A DNA stretch of 64,000 nucleotides from Sphingomonas pseudosanguinis (GTDB taxonomy: Bacteria > Pseudomonadota > Alphaproteobacteria > Sphingomonadales > Sphingomonadaceae): assembly GCF_014196255.1 (NCBI RefSeq), contig NZ_JACIDH010000004.1, positions 62,001 through 126,000 on the forward strand, given 5' to 3'. The notes beneath the pieces are model-generated. The model was not told the origin of the DNA, made no database searches, and saw only the letters and a list, made by a program, of their open reading frames with translations. Of the stretch, positions 19,486 to 29,349 are shown piece by piece (position 1 is the stretch's first letter; every line of letters begins with the position of its first letter). The position numbers were made by a program, and so were the translations under genes.

Positions 19486-20481
19486 TCAGGGGAACCCCTT
19501 GCCGCCATGCGCGCCGACGGCGGTGCCGGTCGAATAGCTGGCCTCGTCCGAGGCCAGTGCGACGAACAGCGAGGCGAGTTCGGCCGGCTGGCCCGCCCGG
19601 CCCAGCGAGGTGTCCTGCCCGAATTCGTGCATCTTGCCGGGCAACTGCCCGCCCGCGACCTGTAACGGGGTCCAGATCGGCCCCGGCGACACCGCGTTCA
19701 CGCGGATGCCCTTCTTGGCGAGCTGCTTGGCCATGCCGCGCGTCAGATTCTGGATCGCCGCCTTGGTCGAGGCATAGTCGATCAGGTCCTCGCCCGGATC
19801 GTAGCTGTTCTGCGAGATGGTGTTGATGATCACCGCGCCGGGCGGCATCGAGGGGATCGCCGCCTTCGAAAAGCGGAAAACGTGGAAGACATTGGTCTCA
19901 TAGGTGCGGACGAACTGTTCGTCCGAAATCTCCATGATGTCGGCCTTGGACTGTTGATAGGCGGCGTTGTTGACCAGGATGTCGAGCCCGCCGAGCTGCG
20001 CGATCGCCTTGCGCACCGTCTCTTCACAGGCCTTTTGCGTGCGGATGTCGGCGGGCAGCAGCACCGCCTTGCGCCCCGCCTGGCGGATCAGGTCGGCGAC
20101 CTCGCGCGCATCGGGCTCTTCGCTGGGGTGATAGTTGATCGCGACATCGGCGCCCTCGCGCGCAAAGGCAATGGCGGCGGCGCGGCCGATGCCGCTGTCC
20201 CCGCCGGTCAAGAGCGCGCGGCGCCCGGTCAGCTTGCCCGATCCGCGATAGCTGGTTTCGCCATGATCGGGGCGCGGCGTCATCTTGCTGGCGAGCGCGG
20301 GCCAGGGCTGGCGCTGTTCGGGGAAGGGCGTGCGGGTATATTTGGTGCGCGGATCGCGCAGGCTGGGCGCGGGCGTATCGCCGCCCGCCTGGGCCATCGC
20401 TGCGCCGGGGGTGGCGGCCGCCGCCAGCCCGATCGCGGTGCCGCTCAATATGCCGCGACGGGATGTCTCGATATCGCCCAT
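19486..20481 (-). CDS. Tat-exported short-chain dehydrogenase/reductase
   Basis: This 331-residue SDR starts with a twin-arginine signal (SRRGILSGTAIGLAAAATPG, mature part from about residue 31). The Rossmann nucleotide motif is TGGDSGIGRA (92-101), the NNAA motif is at 171-174, and the catalytic Tyr236 and Lys240 lie in DYASTKAA, with the serine in NTISQNS. The extended N-terminal region (RDPRTKYTRTPFPEQRQPWPAL) resembles the YhdF/YhxC-type SDRs annotated as general-stress or glucose dehydrogenases. Substrate and cofactor preference are not evident. It is unusual for an NAD(P)-dependent enzyme to carry a Tat signal; the cofactor may be bound before export, as in glucose-fructose oxidoreductase (known precedent). 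The longer upstream frame overlaps DUF2254 antisense and is not real. Confidence 0.9.
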   Translation of the reverse strand: MGDIETSRRGILSGTAIGLAAAATPGAAMAQAGGDTPAPSLRDPRTKYTRTPFPEQRQPWPALASKMTPRPDHGETSYRGSGKLTGRRALLTGGDSGIGRAAAIAFAREGADVAINYHPSEEPDAREVADLIRQAGRKAVLLPADIRTQKACEETVRKAIAQLGGLDILVNNAAYQQSKADIMEISDEQFVRTYETNVFHVFRFSKAAIPSMPPGAVIINTISQNSYDPGEDLIDYASTKAAIQNLTRGMAKQLAKKGIRVNAVSPGPIWTPLQVAGGQLPGKMHEFGQDTSLGRAGQPAELASLFVALASDEASYSTGTAVGAHGGKGFP

Positions 20482-20691
20482 GGTCCGGGTCCTTTCCGAC
20501 GCAAAACCAACGGGATCGTCGGTCCTCACACCTTGCAACCCCGGACGCGCCAAGACGATCCGTGGCCCGTTGCCGGAACCTTGCGCGTCGCCCGCGCGGT
20601 ATAGGGGCGGAACGGGGCGCTGGCGGCCCCGCATCAGGGGATGGACGACATTGACGATGACGGGGCCGGCGCCCGGCGGACGGGGTGGGCG

Positions 20692-21939
20692 ATGAAGCAA
20701 TGGTCCTGGATTCTGCGTCGGGTCGTGCAGCAGATCTGGTTTCGCGCCGCGCTGATCAGCGCCGGCGGGGTGGCGCTGGCGATCCTGGCGGCGATCGTCA
20801 CGCCCTATCTGCCCTATAGCTTCTCGGTCGAGATCGGCCAGACGTCGGTCGGCACCATCCTGGAGATCATGGCGTCCAGCATGCTGGCGGTCACCACCTT
20901 CTCGCTGACCGCGATGGTCAGCGCCTATTCCTCCGCGACGCAGCTGGCGACGCCGCGCGCGACCCAGTTGATGGTCAGCGACCCGACCTCGCAAAACGCG
21001 CTGTCGACCTTTCTGGGGGCGTTCGTCTTTTCGATGATCGGCATCGTCGGGCTGAATACGGGGGCCTATGGCAATAGCGGCCGCATCATCCTGTTCGCCG
21101 CGACCGTGCTGATCATCCTGCTGGTGGTGGGGACGCTGCTGCGCTGGATCGGGCATATCACCGCCTTCGGACGGATGGCCGATGTCATCGACCGGGTGGA
21201 GGATGCCGCGACCCGCGCCATGGCCGGTTTCGCCGCACGCCCGCATCTGTGCGGCCGCCCCGCCACCCCGGTGCCGGCGGGCGCAACCGCGATCGTCGCG
21301 ACCGAGACGGGCTATATCACCCATATCGATGCCGAGACGCTGGGCCGCCTGGCCGAGGATCACGGCGTGTCCGTCCATGTCGCCGCGCTGCCGGGGGCGA
21401 TGATGCATCCGGCGCGCCCGCTGCTGCATGTCGTGGGCGCGGTCGACGACGCGCTGCGCACGGCGTTGGTCCGGGCCTTCACCATCGAACGCCATCGCCG
21501 TTTCGACCAAGACCCGCGCCTGGGCCTGATCGCGCTGGCCGAGATCGGCAGCCGCGCGCTGGCGCCGGCGACCAACGATCCCGGTACGGGGATCGAGGTG
21601 CTGAACGCGCTGTTGCGCGTCTTCCTGACGCTGCGCCCCGACGCGACGCCCCGGGAGGAGGCCGCACGCACCTATCCCGTCCATATCGGCCTGCCGTCGA
21701 TGGACGATATGCTGACCGACGCTTTCGGTCCGATCGTGCGCGAAGGGGTGGTCGAGATCGAGGTGTCGCTGCGCCTGACAAACACGCTGCGCGCGATCCA
21801 TGCCGCGTTGCCCGATGCGCGCGATGCGATCACCGTCTGGGCCGAGCGTCATGCGCGGCGCGTCGCCGAAACCGTCGAGGACGCCGCCGACCGGGCCGCG
21901 TTCGACGCGACCTATGATCGGCTCTGGCGGCAGGGATAA
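20692..21939 (+). CDS. DUF2254 membrane protein
   Basis: This 415-residue protein of unknown function matches the DUF2254 family. It has four hydrophobic helices in the N-terminal half (about 17-42, 55-80, 105-125, 130-155) and then a soluble domain with the family's ALAPATNDPGTGIEVLNALL motif (consensus ALSPAINDPFTA) and FDQDPRLGLIALAEI before it. I prefer the ATG at 20692, which has GGGTGGGCG directly before it; an in-frame ATG at 20641 would add 17 acidic residues. It converges with the YihY-family gene with seven bases between their stops. Function is unknown; an envelope role is likely from the membrane segments. Confidence 0.88.
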   Translation: MKQWSWILRRVVQQIWFRAALISAGGVALAILAAIVTPYLPYSFSVEIGQTSVGTILEIMASSMLAVTTFSLTAMVSAYSSATQLATPRATQLMVSDPTSQNALSTFLGAFVFSMIGIVGLNTGAYGNSGRIILFAATVLIILLVVGTLLRWIGHITAFGRMADVIDRVEDAATRAMAGFAARPHLCGRPATPVPAGATAIVATETGYITHIDAETLGRLAEDHGVSVHVAALPGAMMHPARPLLHVVGAVDDALRTALVRAFTIERHRRFDQDPRLGLIALAEIGSRALAPATNDPGTGIEVLNALLRVFLTLRPDATPREEAARTYPVHIGLPSMDDMLTDAFGPIVREGVVEIEVSLRLTNTLRAIHAALPDARDAITVWAERHARRVAETVEDAADRAAFDATYDRLWRQG

Positions 21940-21946
21940 GGCCGGG

Positions 21947-22846
21947 TCAGAGGCCGTCCATCGCCTCGGCATTCAGCCGCGCGCCGAGCAGCAGCGCCCA
22001 GGCGGAGACGAGCAGCCACAGTAGCAGCACGATGACCGCCGATAGCGAGCCATAGGTGTCATCGAACCGCGCGACATGCGCGACATAGGTGCGGAACAGC
22101 GTCGTCGCGGCCAGCCACATCGCCACCGCCGCGATCGTGCCGGGCACGACGCGACGCCACGGGATCGCCTCCTCGGCGGCGGGGGCGTAGCGATAGATCA
22201 GGAGGAGGCCGCCGCCCGCGCCCAGCGTCAGCGACCCGAACAGGATGATCGTCGAGGCGGTGCGTGCGCCGGGCAGCCCATCAGGGACATAGCTTTTCAG
22301 AAAGGCCAGCACCGACAGCGAGATCAGCGCCGTCAGTACCAGCGCCGCGCAGCCCAGCACCAGCAGGGTCGAGGCGATCTGCCGCTTCAGCCCCCGTCGC
22401 TCGCCATCGATCCGATAGGCCAGGTTGATGCCGTGCAGCAGCGACCGCCCCGCCCGCCGCGCGCTGAACAGTGCGATGCCCAGCGCGATGACGAGGGTGA
22501 CGAGATCGCCGGGGTGCGAGGCCAGCGTGCTGTGCAGCCCGCCCACCACGATCTGCCGCGCCTCGGCGGGCAGGATGGCGGCGAGGGTCTTGAGATTGCG
22601 GATGACGCTGGCGGGCGGGGCGAACAGTCCATAGGCCCCGGTGGTCAGGCCGATGACCGGGATCATCGCCAGAAAGGCGGCGAAGGCGATCGAGCTGGCC
22701 GCGATGCCGAAATCGTCCCGCAACGCGCTGCGCACCGTACGGACCAGTAGCTTTGCCCAGTGCATTACCGGCGACGCGCTATGCGGCCTTGCCCACGTCG
22801 CGGCGAGATGCCGAACGATCCGAAACCCCCTGTCAGCCAATGCCAC
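21947..22846 (-). CDS. YihY/BrkB-family inner-membrane protein
   Basis: This 299-residue protein has six hydrophobic helices and the YihY/virulence factor BrkB (formerly RNase BN) family features: ALRDDFGIAASSIAFAAFLAMIPVI near the N-terminus, SARRAGRSLLHGINLAYRIDGERRGLKRQIAST in the middle, and the C-terminal YVAHVARFDDTYGSLSAVIVLLLWLLVSAWALLLGARLNAE block. The family is widespread but its function is not settled. Transport across the inner membrane is often proposed. The GTG at 22846 gives the full frame; an ATG at 22765 is an alternative start. Confidence 0.9.
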   Translation of the reverse strand: MALADRGFRIVRHLAATWARPHSASPVMHWAKLLVRTVRSALRDDFGIAASSIAFAAFLAMIPVIGLTTGAYGLFAPPASVIRNLKTLAAILPAEARQIVVGGLHSTLASHPGDLVTLVIALGIALFSARRAGRSLLHGINLAYRIDGERRGLKRQIASTLLVLGCAALVLTALISLSVLAFLKSYVPDGLPGARTASTIILFGSLTLGAGGGLLLIYRYAPAAEEAIPWRRVVPGTIAAVAMWLAATTLFRTYVAHVARFDDTYGSLSAVIVLLLWLLVSAWALLLGARLNAEAMDGL

Positions 22847-22965
22847 GTTGAACAGCCCCCTTCCGATCGGAAGGAAACGCCCGTGCCGGCTATCGGGATC
22901 AATAGTGCCGGCCGCTTTTCGTCATGCGCCGCGCCCGATCATATGTCGGCGGAAAGCGTACAATT

Positions 22966-22993
22966 TTGATCAACTGGCCCCGCGCATTAACAT
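22966..22993 (+). promoter_or_regulatory. candidate promoter of TonB receptor 2
   Basis: TTGATC (22966-22971) and TAACAT (22988-22993) are 16 bases apart and lie about 55 bases before the ATG at 23047, in an A+T-rich island. Each hexamer matches the housekeeping consensus at four of six positions. It has not been shown to be active. Confidence 0.35.
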
Positions 22994-23046
22994 TTTTCCA
23001 AAGCATCGCGCCATAGGGACGGTCCGATCAAGACCGGGGGACTGTC

Positions 23047-25538
23047 ATGCTTTTAAATGGTTTGCTGATCTCGACCATGCCGCTTGCCCTAATGCTGCCC
23101 GCGCAGGCGCTGGCGCAAAGCGGCACCGCCGACAAGGCGGCGGGCGAGGAGGCCGCGTCGCGCGGCACGCTGAACAAGGATGTCGTGGTGACGGCGGTGG
23201 CGCGGGGGCGTGACCGTCTGGACAGCGCGATCTCGACCAGCTCGCTGGGGCAGGACGAAATCCTGAAGGCGGCGCCGCGTTCGACCGCCGAAATCTTCCG
23301 CAACATTCCCGGCCTGCGCTCGGAAAGCTCGGGTGGTGACGGCAACGCCAATATCTCGATCCGGGGCCTGCCGATCGCCTCGGGCGGCGCCAAGTTCCGC
23401 AGTTGCAGGAGGACGGCCTGCCGGTGCTGGAATTCGGCGACATCACCTTCGGCAATGCCGACATCTTCCTGCGCGCCGACATGAACGTCGCCTCGGTCGA
23501 CGCCATTCGCGGCGGCTCGGCCTCGACCTTCTCGTCCAACTCGCCCGGCGGCGTGGTCAACATGATCTCCAAGACCGGCGACGTGACCGGCGGTGCGATC
23601 ATGGCGACCGCCGGCCTGGACTATGGCGAATACCGGCTCGACTTCGACTACGGCGCCAAGGTTTCCGACACGCTGCGCTTCCACTTGGGCGGCTTCTATC
23701 ATCAGGGCGAAGGGCCGCGCCGGGTCGGCTATGACGGCACCAAGGGCGGCCAGATCAAGCTGAACGTCACCAAGGAGTTCAGCGGCGGCTATATCCGCTT
23801 CTACGGCAAGTTCCTGAACGACCGCTCGGCCGCCTATCTGCCCAATCCGGTGCGCGTGACCGGCACCGATGCCGATCCGCGCTATGAGAGTGTGCCCGGC
23901 TTCGACATCGCCCGCGACGCGCTGCTGTCGCGCTACGACACCAGCAATGTGACGCTGGACGGCCAGAACAATCCGGTCATCCACGACAAGCGTGACGGCA
24001 TGCATCCGGTGGCCAATTCCTTCGGTGTCGAGACGCGGTTCGATGTGGCCGGTTGGACCGTCACCGACCGCTTCCGCTATGCCGACATTTCGGGCCGCTT
24101 CATCTCGAACTTCCCCGCCGCCGTCGATGGCGCGGCGGCGACCGCCATGGCGCTGGGGGGTGCGGGCGCGACCCTGCGCTATGCCAGCGGGCCGAGCGTC
24201 GGGCAGGTGATCGCGAACCCGGCGGGGCTGAACGGCAATGGCCTGCTGGCGCGGGTCGTGGTGTTCGACGTCAATCTCAACAGCCTGGACAATGTCGCCA
24301 ACGATCTGCGCGCCAGCCGCGTGTTCGATGTCGGCGGCGGCGAGCTGACCACCACCGCCGGCTTCTACAAGTCGCGCCAGACGGTCGATACCGACTGGCT
24401 GTGGACCTCGACGCTGATGGACGTGCGCGGGCAGGGGCGTGCCGCGCTGGTCGATGTGTTCAACGCTGGCGGCGTCGCGCAGACGCAGAATGGCTATTAC
24501 GCGTTCGGCGCGGACTATTTCGGCGGCTGCTGCCGGCGCAGCTACCGCGTCGATTACGACGTCAACGCACCGTTTGGCTCGCTGAACTACAAGATCGGCC
24601 GTGTCGCGCTGGGCGCCAGCATCCGCTACGACTTCGGCAGCGCGCGCGGGGCGATCTTCGGGTCGGACCTGGGCGGCGGGCGTGTCGGCACGACGGTGCG
24701 CGACATGAACGGCGATGGTGTCGTCTCGGCGGCTGAACGCCGCGTCAGCGTGATCCCGCTCAGCAGCCCGGCCCCGGTCGATTATGACTGGCACTATCTG
24801 TCCTATTCCTCGGGCATCAACTTCCGCGTGTCCGAACCGTTCGCGATGTTCGTCCGCTACAGCCGGGGCGCGCGTGCCAATGCCGATCGCCTGCTGTTCG
24901 GCCCGGCGGTCAGCACGGTCGACGGCCATCTCGTCAATGCCGATGCGGCGGTCGACTATGTCCAGCAGGCCGAGGCGGGGCTGAAATACCGCCGGAACGG
25001 CATGTATGTGAACCTGACCGGTTTCTGGGCAAAGACCGAGGAGCAGAATTACGAGGCGACGCGCCAGGTCTTCATCGACCGCAAGTACCGGGCCTATGGC
25101 CTGGAACTGGACGGTGCCTATACCTACGGCCCGTTCAGCCTGACGGGCGGCGCGACCTGGACCGATGCCAAGATCGTCAGCGACGCGCTGAACCCCGGCG
25201 TCGTCGGCAACACGCCGCGCCGCCAGGCCCGGCTGATCTTTCAGGCGACGCCGCAGGTCGAGGTCGGCCGTCTGACGGTCGGCGCGAACGCGATCGGCAC
25301 GACCAGCAGCTATGCGCAGGACAGCAACCAGCTGAAGCTGCCCGGCTATACGGTCGTGAACGGCTTCGTGCAGTTCCGCGCGACCGACCGCATCCTCGTT
25401 TCGTTGAACAGCAACAACCTGTTCGACAGCAAGGGCTTTACCGAGGCGGAGGATGCGGTGATCCCCGCGAACGGCATCGTCCGGGCGCGGTCGATCAATG
25501 CGCGGACGACCTCGCTGTCGGTGCGCGTCGGCTTCTGA
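23047..25538 (+). pseudogene. TonB-dependent receptor, paralogue 2 of 3, with a frameshift in the plug domain
   Basis: The first frame (23047-) encodes a signal peptide (ending LAQS), a TonB-box-like NKDVVVTAVARGRDRLDS and the start of the plug up to SGGAKF. It then runs out of phase into a stop at 23484. A second frame picks up at QLQEDGLPVLEFGD (from 23400) and continues to a normal barrel end (TTSLSVRVGF). In both intact paralogues this spot reads AAGTTCGTCCAG- or AAATTTGTGCAG-type codons, whereas here it is AAGTTCCGCAG, one base short at 23398-23399. Everything else is well preserved, so the mutation is recent, a sequencing error, or a phase variant. If intact, the receptor would have about 830 residues. 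Confidence 0.85.
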
Positions 25539-25630
25539 TCCGGCGGCGGTCGGCCATGCGTCGCGCCCGACGGTGGCGCGGCGCGTGGCACGCCTGTAAT
25601 TATTAACCCGTGCGGCCCCATGAAGGGGCG

Positions 25631-26734
25631 ATGCAGCCGGAGCGTTCGACAGTGATGTGCGTGAAGTCGGATAGTCCGTCGTCGCCGGGCATGCCGCCCC
25701 CCATCGATACTCCAACCGTCAGCGAACTGGCGCGCCAGTCGCAGGTCATGCGCAGCATCGGGACGCCCTTCGTCGCCGACCTGCTGGCGGCGGTCGACCG
25801 CCAGCTGGACCATGCGCCGCGCACCGCGCGGCTGATCCGCTCCTGGGGCAGCGGGGCGGCCTCTTCGGCCATCGCCATGCGGATCAACGCCGCGCTCCAC
25901 GCGCTGGCGCGGCAGCGGCGGGTGCCGCTGCTCAGCGCGCTCTATGCCGGTGAGCATCGCCGCTTCGACGACGCCGTCGCCCAGGCCCTGGCGGGACATG
26001 ACGATGTGCTGGTCGAATGGCTGCATCAGGTGCCGCAGACCAACGAGGTCGGGCGCGCCGCGGGCTTCCACGCCGCGCTGATGGTGCTCGCCCGGCGCTA
26101 TGGGCACCCGTTCGAACTGTTCGAGATCGGCGCGAGCGCCGGCTTGAACCTGAACCTGGCGCGCTATGCCTATGATCTGGGTGGCGTCCATGCCGGCCTG
26201 CCCGGGTCGCCGGTGCGGATCGCCCCGGCCTGGCACGGATCGCCACCGCCGATCGCCCCGGTGGTCGTCCAGGCCGCCCAGGGTGTGGATCTCAACCCGA
26301 TCGATATTCGCGATCCGGCGGCGTGCGAGCGGCTGGCCTCCTTCATCTTCGCCGACCAGCCCGACCGCAGCGAGCGACTCGATCGTGCGCTCGGGATTGC
26401 GCGCGCGCATCCGCCGCAGGTCGCGACCGGACGCGCGGCGGACTGGCTGGCGGCGCGACTCGCCATGCCCGCCCCCGAAGGCCGACACCGCGTCGTCCTG
26501 CATTCGATGGTGCTGCAATATGTCGGCGCGGACGAACGCGCCGCCATCGAATGCACGCTGGCCGCGACGGCCAAGCAGGCGGACGCGGCGCGCCCCTTCG
26601 CCTGTATCGGATTCGAATGGAATGCCACGCGTACCCAGGTCGAGTTGCGGCTACGGTCCTGGCCGGACGGGGAAGACCGGATATTGGCGCATTGCCACCC
26701 CTATGGCGGCTGGTTCGACTGGAAGCCTTTGTAA
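25631..26734 (+). CDS. DUF2332 family protein
   Basis: This 367-residue soluble protein of unknown function matches DUF2332. The family hallmark is the FELFEIGASAGLNLNLARYAYDLGG segment (a glycine-rich loop reminiscent of S-adenosylmethionine-binding motifs). The N-terminal FVADLLAAVDRQLDH and the C-terminal FACIGFEWNATRTQVELRL and CHPYGGWFDW blocks are also present. I chose the ATG at 25631; a GTG at 25610 and an ATG at 25655 are alternatives and no start has an ideal ribosome site. It follows the frameshifted receptor and precedes receptor 3 on the same strand. No signal peptide is seen. A methyltransferase-like role is speculative. Confidence 0.82.
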   Translation: MQPERSTVMCVKSDSPSSPGMPPPIDTPTVSELARQSQVMRSIGTPFVADLLAAVDRQLDHAPRTARLIRSWGSGAASSAIAMRINAALHALARQRRVPLLSALYAGEHRRFDDAVAQALAGHDDVLVEWLHQVPQTNEVGRAAGFHAALMVLARRYGHPFELFEIGASAGLNLNLARYAYDLGGVHAGLPGSPVRIAPAWHGSPPPIAPVVVQAAQGVDLNPIDIRDPAACERLASFIFADQPDRSERLDRALGIARAHPPQVATGRAADWLAARLAMPAPEGRHRVVLHSMVLQYVGADERAAIECTLAATAKQADAARPFACIGFEWNATRTQVELRLRSWPDGEDRILAHCHPYGGWFDWKPL

Positions 26735-26768
26735 CCATGGTGCAAGCAAAATTATGGGTGGTTTCACC

Positions 26769-26774
26769 TATAAT
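26769..26774 (+). promoter_or_regulatory. candidate -10 element of TonB receptor 3
   Basis: A perfect TATAAT lies 57 bases before the receptor start in a short A+T-rich spacer (26735-26830). No good -35 sits at standard spacing, so an activator or an alternative promoter is possible. Confidence 0.35.
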
Positions 26775-26830
26775 TAACGGCGCAATCCTATCGTCCCCGG
26801 GACAAGAATCATAAGATTATTCGGGGGACT

Positions 26831-29299
26831 ATGTTCGTTCATTCGTTGCTGGCGACCGTCGCTTCATTAGGCTTCGTACCGCCCGCCATTGTCGAAGACG
26901 TGGCGGCCAAGGATGCCGCGCCGCAGGCGCCGGTGGCGTCGCGCGACACGATTTCGACCGGCGTGGCCAAGGGACGCGATCGACTCGACAGCGCGACCTC
27001 GACCAGTATCCTCCATCCCGAAGAGATCGAAACCTTCGGTCCTCGCTCGACCGGTGATCTTCTGCGCATCATTCCGGGTATCCGTTCCGAGGCGTCGACC
27101 GGCGAGGGCGGGGTCAGCCTGTCGGTTCGTGGCCTGCCGATCGCCAGCCAGGGGCTGAAATTTGTGCAGTTGCAGGAGGACGGACTGCCCGTCCTGGAGT
27201 TCGGGGACATCCTGGCCGCCGGACCCGACCTGTACCTGCGCACCGACCTGAACATCGCGCAGGTCGAGGTGATTCGTGGCGGATCGGCCTCCACCTTCGC
27301 ATCTAATTCGCCCGGCGGCCTGATCAACTTCGTGTCGAAGACGGGCACGCAGGAGGGCGGCGCGGTCGCGCTGACCGCCGGCCTCGACTATCGCCAGTAC
27401 CGCGCCGATTTCGACTATGGTGCCAAGCTGGGCGACGGCCTGCGCTTCCATGTCGGCGGCTTCTATCGCCAGGGCGATGGTCCGCGTCGCACCGGCTATG
27501 ACGCGCAGAAGGGCGGTCAGATCAAGCTGAACGTCACCAAGGAGTTCGCCGGGGGCTATATCCGCCTGTACGGCAAGTATCTGGACGACCGCACGCCCTT
27601 CTACGACGCGGTGCCCTATCGCGCGACCGGCACCAATGCCGATCCGCAGGTGCGCCCGGTGGTCGGGTTCGACGGCATCCACGACACCATGATGTCGCGC
27701 TATATCCGCAACAGCCTGGTGCTCGACGGCAATAACAACATCGCCGCGCACGCGGTCGATGGCCTGCGCAGCAAGGCGACGACGATCGGGCTGGAGACCC
27801 AGATCGACCTGTCGGGCTGGACCGTCACCGAACGGTTCCGCTACGCCAAGATGTCGGGCGCGTTCATCGCACCGTTCAGCAGCGCGTTCCTGCCGACATC
27901 GGCCCTGCCGCTGATCGGCGGCGCGGGTGCGACCCTGTCCTATGCCAATGGTCCGCTGGCGGGGCAGGCGATCGCCAATCCGGCGACGCTGAACGGCAAC
28001 GGCCTGTTCGCGATCGTCAACCTGCTCGACCTGCAGAACAACAATCTCGACAATGTCACCAACGACATTCGCGCCAGCCGCGTCTGGAATGTCGGCGGCG
28101 GTGAGCTGACGACGACGGCGGGCTTCTATGCCGCGCGCCAGACGATCGCGCGCGATGCGCTGTGGTCGACGCTGATCGCCGATGTGCGCGGTGACGGCCG
28201 CACCGCGCTGCTCGACATTCGCGACCGGACCGGACGGTTGCTGACGCTGAACGGCATCTACGCCTTCAACCTGGCGCTGGCGAACGGCACGCGCCGCCGC
28301 TCGATCGATGTCGATTATGCGGTCAACGCGCCCTTCGCCTCGGTCAATTATCATATCGGCCGCGTCGCGATCGGCGCCAGCGTCCGTTATGACTTCGGCT
28401 CCGCCAATGGCCGGATGATCAGCGCGGATCTGGGCGGTGGCCGGATCGGCACGGTCGCGCGCGACATGAACGGCGACGGCGTCATCTCGCCTGCCGAGCA
28501 GAAGGTCGGCGTCTCGCCGCTGACCGCGCCCGCGCCGGTCGATTACGACTATCACTATCTGTCCTATTCGACGGGCATCAACTTCCGCATCGCCGATCCG
28601 CTCGCGGTCTTCGCGCGCTACAGCCGGGGCGCGCGCGCCAATGCCGATCGCCTGCTGTTCACGCCGGCGGTCAGCAACACCACCGGCGCGCTGCTGATGC
28701 CATCGGCCGCCTATGATCCGGTCAAGCAGGCCGAGGTCGGGGTGAAGTACCGCACCGACCTGCTGACCCTGAACCTGACCGGATTCTGGGCCAAGAGCCA
28801 GGACAGCAATGTCGATCCCGTCACATCGCAGTTCATCTCGCGCGATTACGAGGCCAAGGGGCTGGAGTTCGAGGGCGGTCTGCGTCGCGGCGTCTTCGGC
28901 CTGACGGCGGGGGCGACCTATACCCATGCCCGGATCGTCAAGGACCGCGTGAACCCCGCGTTCGAGGGCAACACGCCCCGGCACCAGGCCGCCTTCATCT
29001 TCCAGGCCACGCCGCAACTGATGATCGAGGACTTCACCATCGGCGCGACCTTTGTCGGCACGACCGACAGCTATGCGCAGGACAACAACCTGCTCAAGGT
29101 GCCGGGCTTCGTCACCACTAACGGCTTCGTCCAGGCGCAGGTCGCGGATCGCATGACCCTGCTCTTCAACGTCAACAACCTCTTCGATGTCGCCGCCTTC
29201 ACCGGCTTCGACGAATCGAGCATCCCCGCGTCCGGGATCGTCCGGGGGCGCCCGCTCAACGGGCGCACCGTGTCGGCGACCGTGCGCTTCGACTTCTGA
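26831..29299 (+). CDS. TonB-dependent receptor, paralogue 3 of 3
   Basis: The 822-residue receptor has an export signal at its N-terminus (MFVHSLLATVASLGFVPPA), a TonB-box-like DTISTGVAKGRDRLDSATS, a plug (about 50-175) and a barrel ending VSATVRFDF. Plug blocks such as GLPIASQGLKFVQLQEDGLP, FGDILAAGPD, EVIRGGSASTFASNSPGG and the barrel block FARYSRGARANADRLLF are shared with paralogues 1 and 2. There is no STN domain and no adjacent sigma or anti-sigma gene. The start is preceded by TCGGGGGACT. The transported ligand cannot be inferred. Confidence 0.93.
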   Translation: MFVHSLLATVASLGFVPPAIVEDVAAKDAAPQAPVASRDTISTGVAKGRDRLDSATSTSILHPEEIETFGPRSTGDLLRIIPGIRSEASTGEGGVSLSVRGLPIASQGLKFVQLQEDGLPVLEFGDILAAGPDLYLRTDLNIAQVEVIRGGSASTFASNSPGGLINFVSKTGTQEGGAVALTAGLDYRQYRADFDYGAKLGDGLRFHVGGFYRQGDGPRRTGYDAQKGGQIKLNVTKEFAGGYIRLYGKYLDDRTPFYDAVPYRATGTNADPQVRPVVGFDGIHDTMMSRYIRNSLVLDGNNNIAAHAVDGLRSKATTIGLETQIDLSGWTVTERFRYAKMSGAFIAPFSSAFLPTSALPLIGGAGATLSYANGPLAGQAIANPATLNGNGLFAIVNLLDLQNNNLDNVTNDIRASRVWNVGGGELTTTAGFYAARQTIARDALWSTLIADVRGDGRTALLDIRDRTGRLLTLNGIYAFNLALANGTRRRSIDVDYAVNAPFASVNYHIGRVAIGASVRYDFGSANGRMISADLGGGRIGTVARDMNGDGVISPAEQKVGVSPLTAPAPVDYDYHYLSYSTGINFRIADPLAVFARYSRGARANADRLLFTPAVSNTTGALLMPSAAYDPVKQAEVGVKYRTDLLTLNLTGFWAKSQDSNVDPVTSQFISRDYEAKGLEFEGGLRRGVFGLTAGATYTHARIVKDRVNPAFEGNTPRHQAAFIFQATPQLMIEDFTIGATFVGTTDSYAQDNNLLKVPGFVTTNGFVQAQVADRMTLLFNVNNLFDVAAFTGFDESSIPASGIVRGRPLNGRTVSATVRFDF

Positions 29300-29349
29300 C
29301 CGTCCGTCTGCCTTCGCTCCTGGCCCCGATCTGCTGAAAGAACCGCGTG

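Noticed and set aside
20570..20610. EcfG-type promoter before DUF2254
   Set aside because: GGAAC is present but the base pattern after 17 bases is CGGT and not CGTT; the match is too weak.
23390..23410. Programmed ribosomal frameshift in TonB receptor 2
   Set aside because: No slippery heptamer or downstream pseudoknot is visible, and the paralogues simply have one more base; deletion or error is simpler.
23028..25715. An 895-residue antisense frame across TonB receptor 2
   Set aside because: Composition and lack of domains show it is a shadow; the real gene is on the plus strand.
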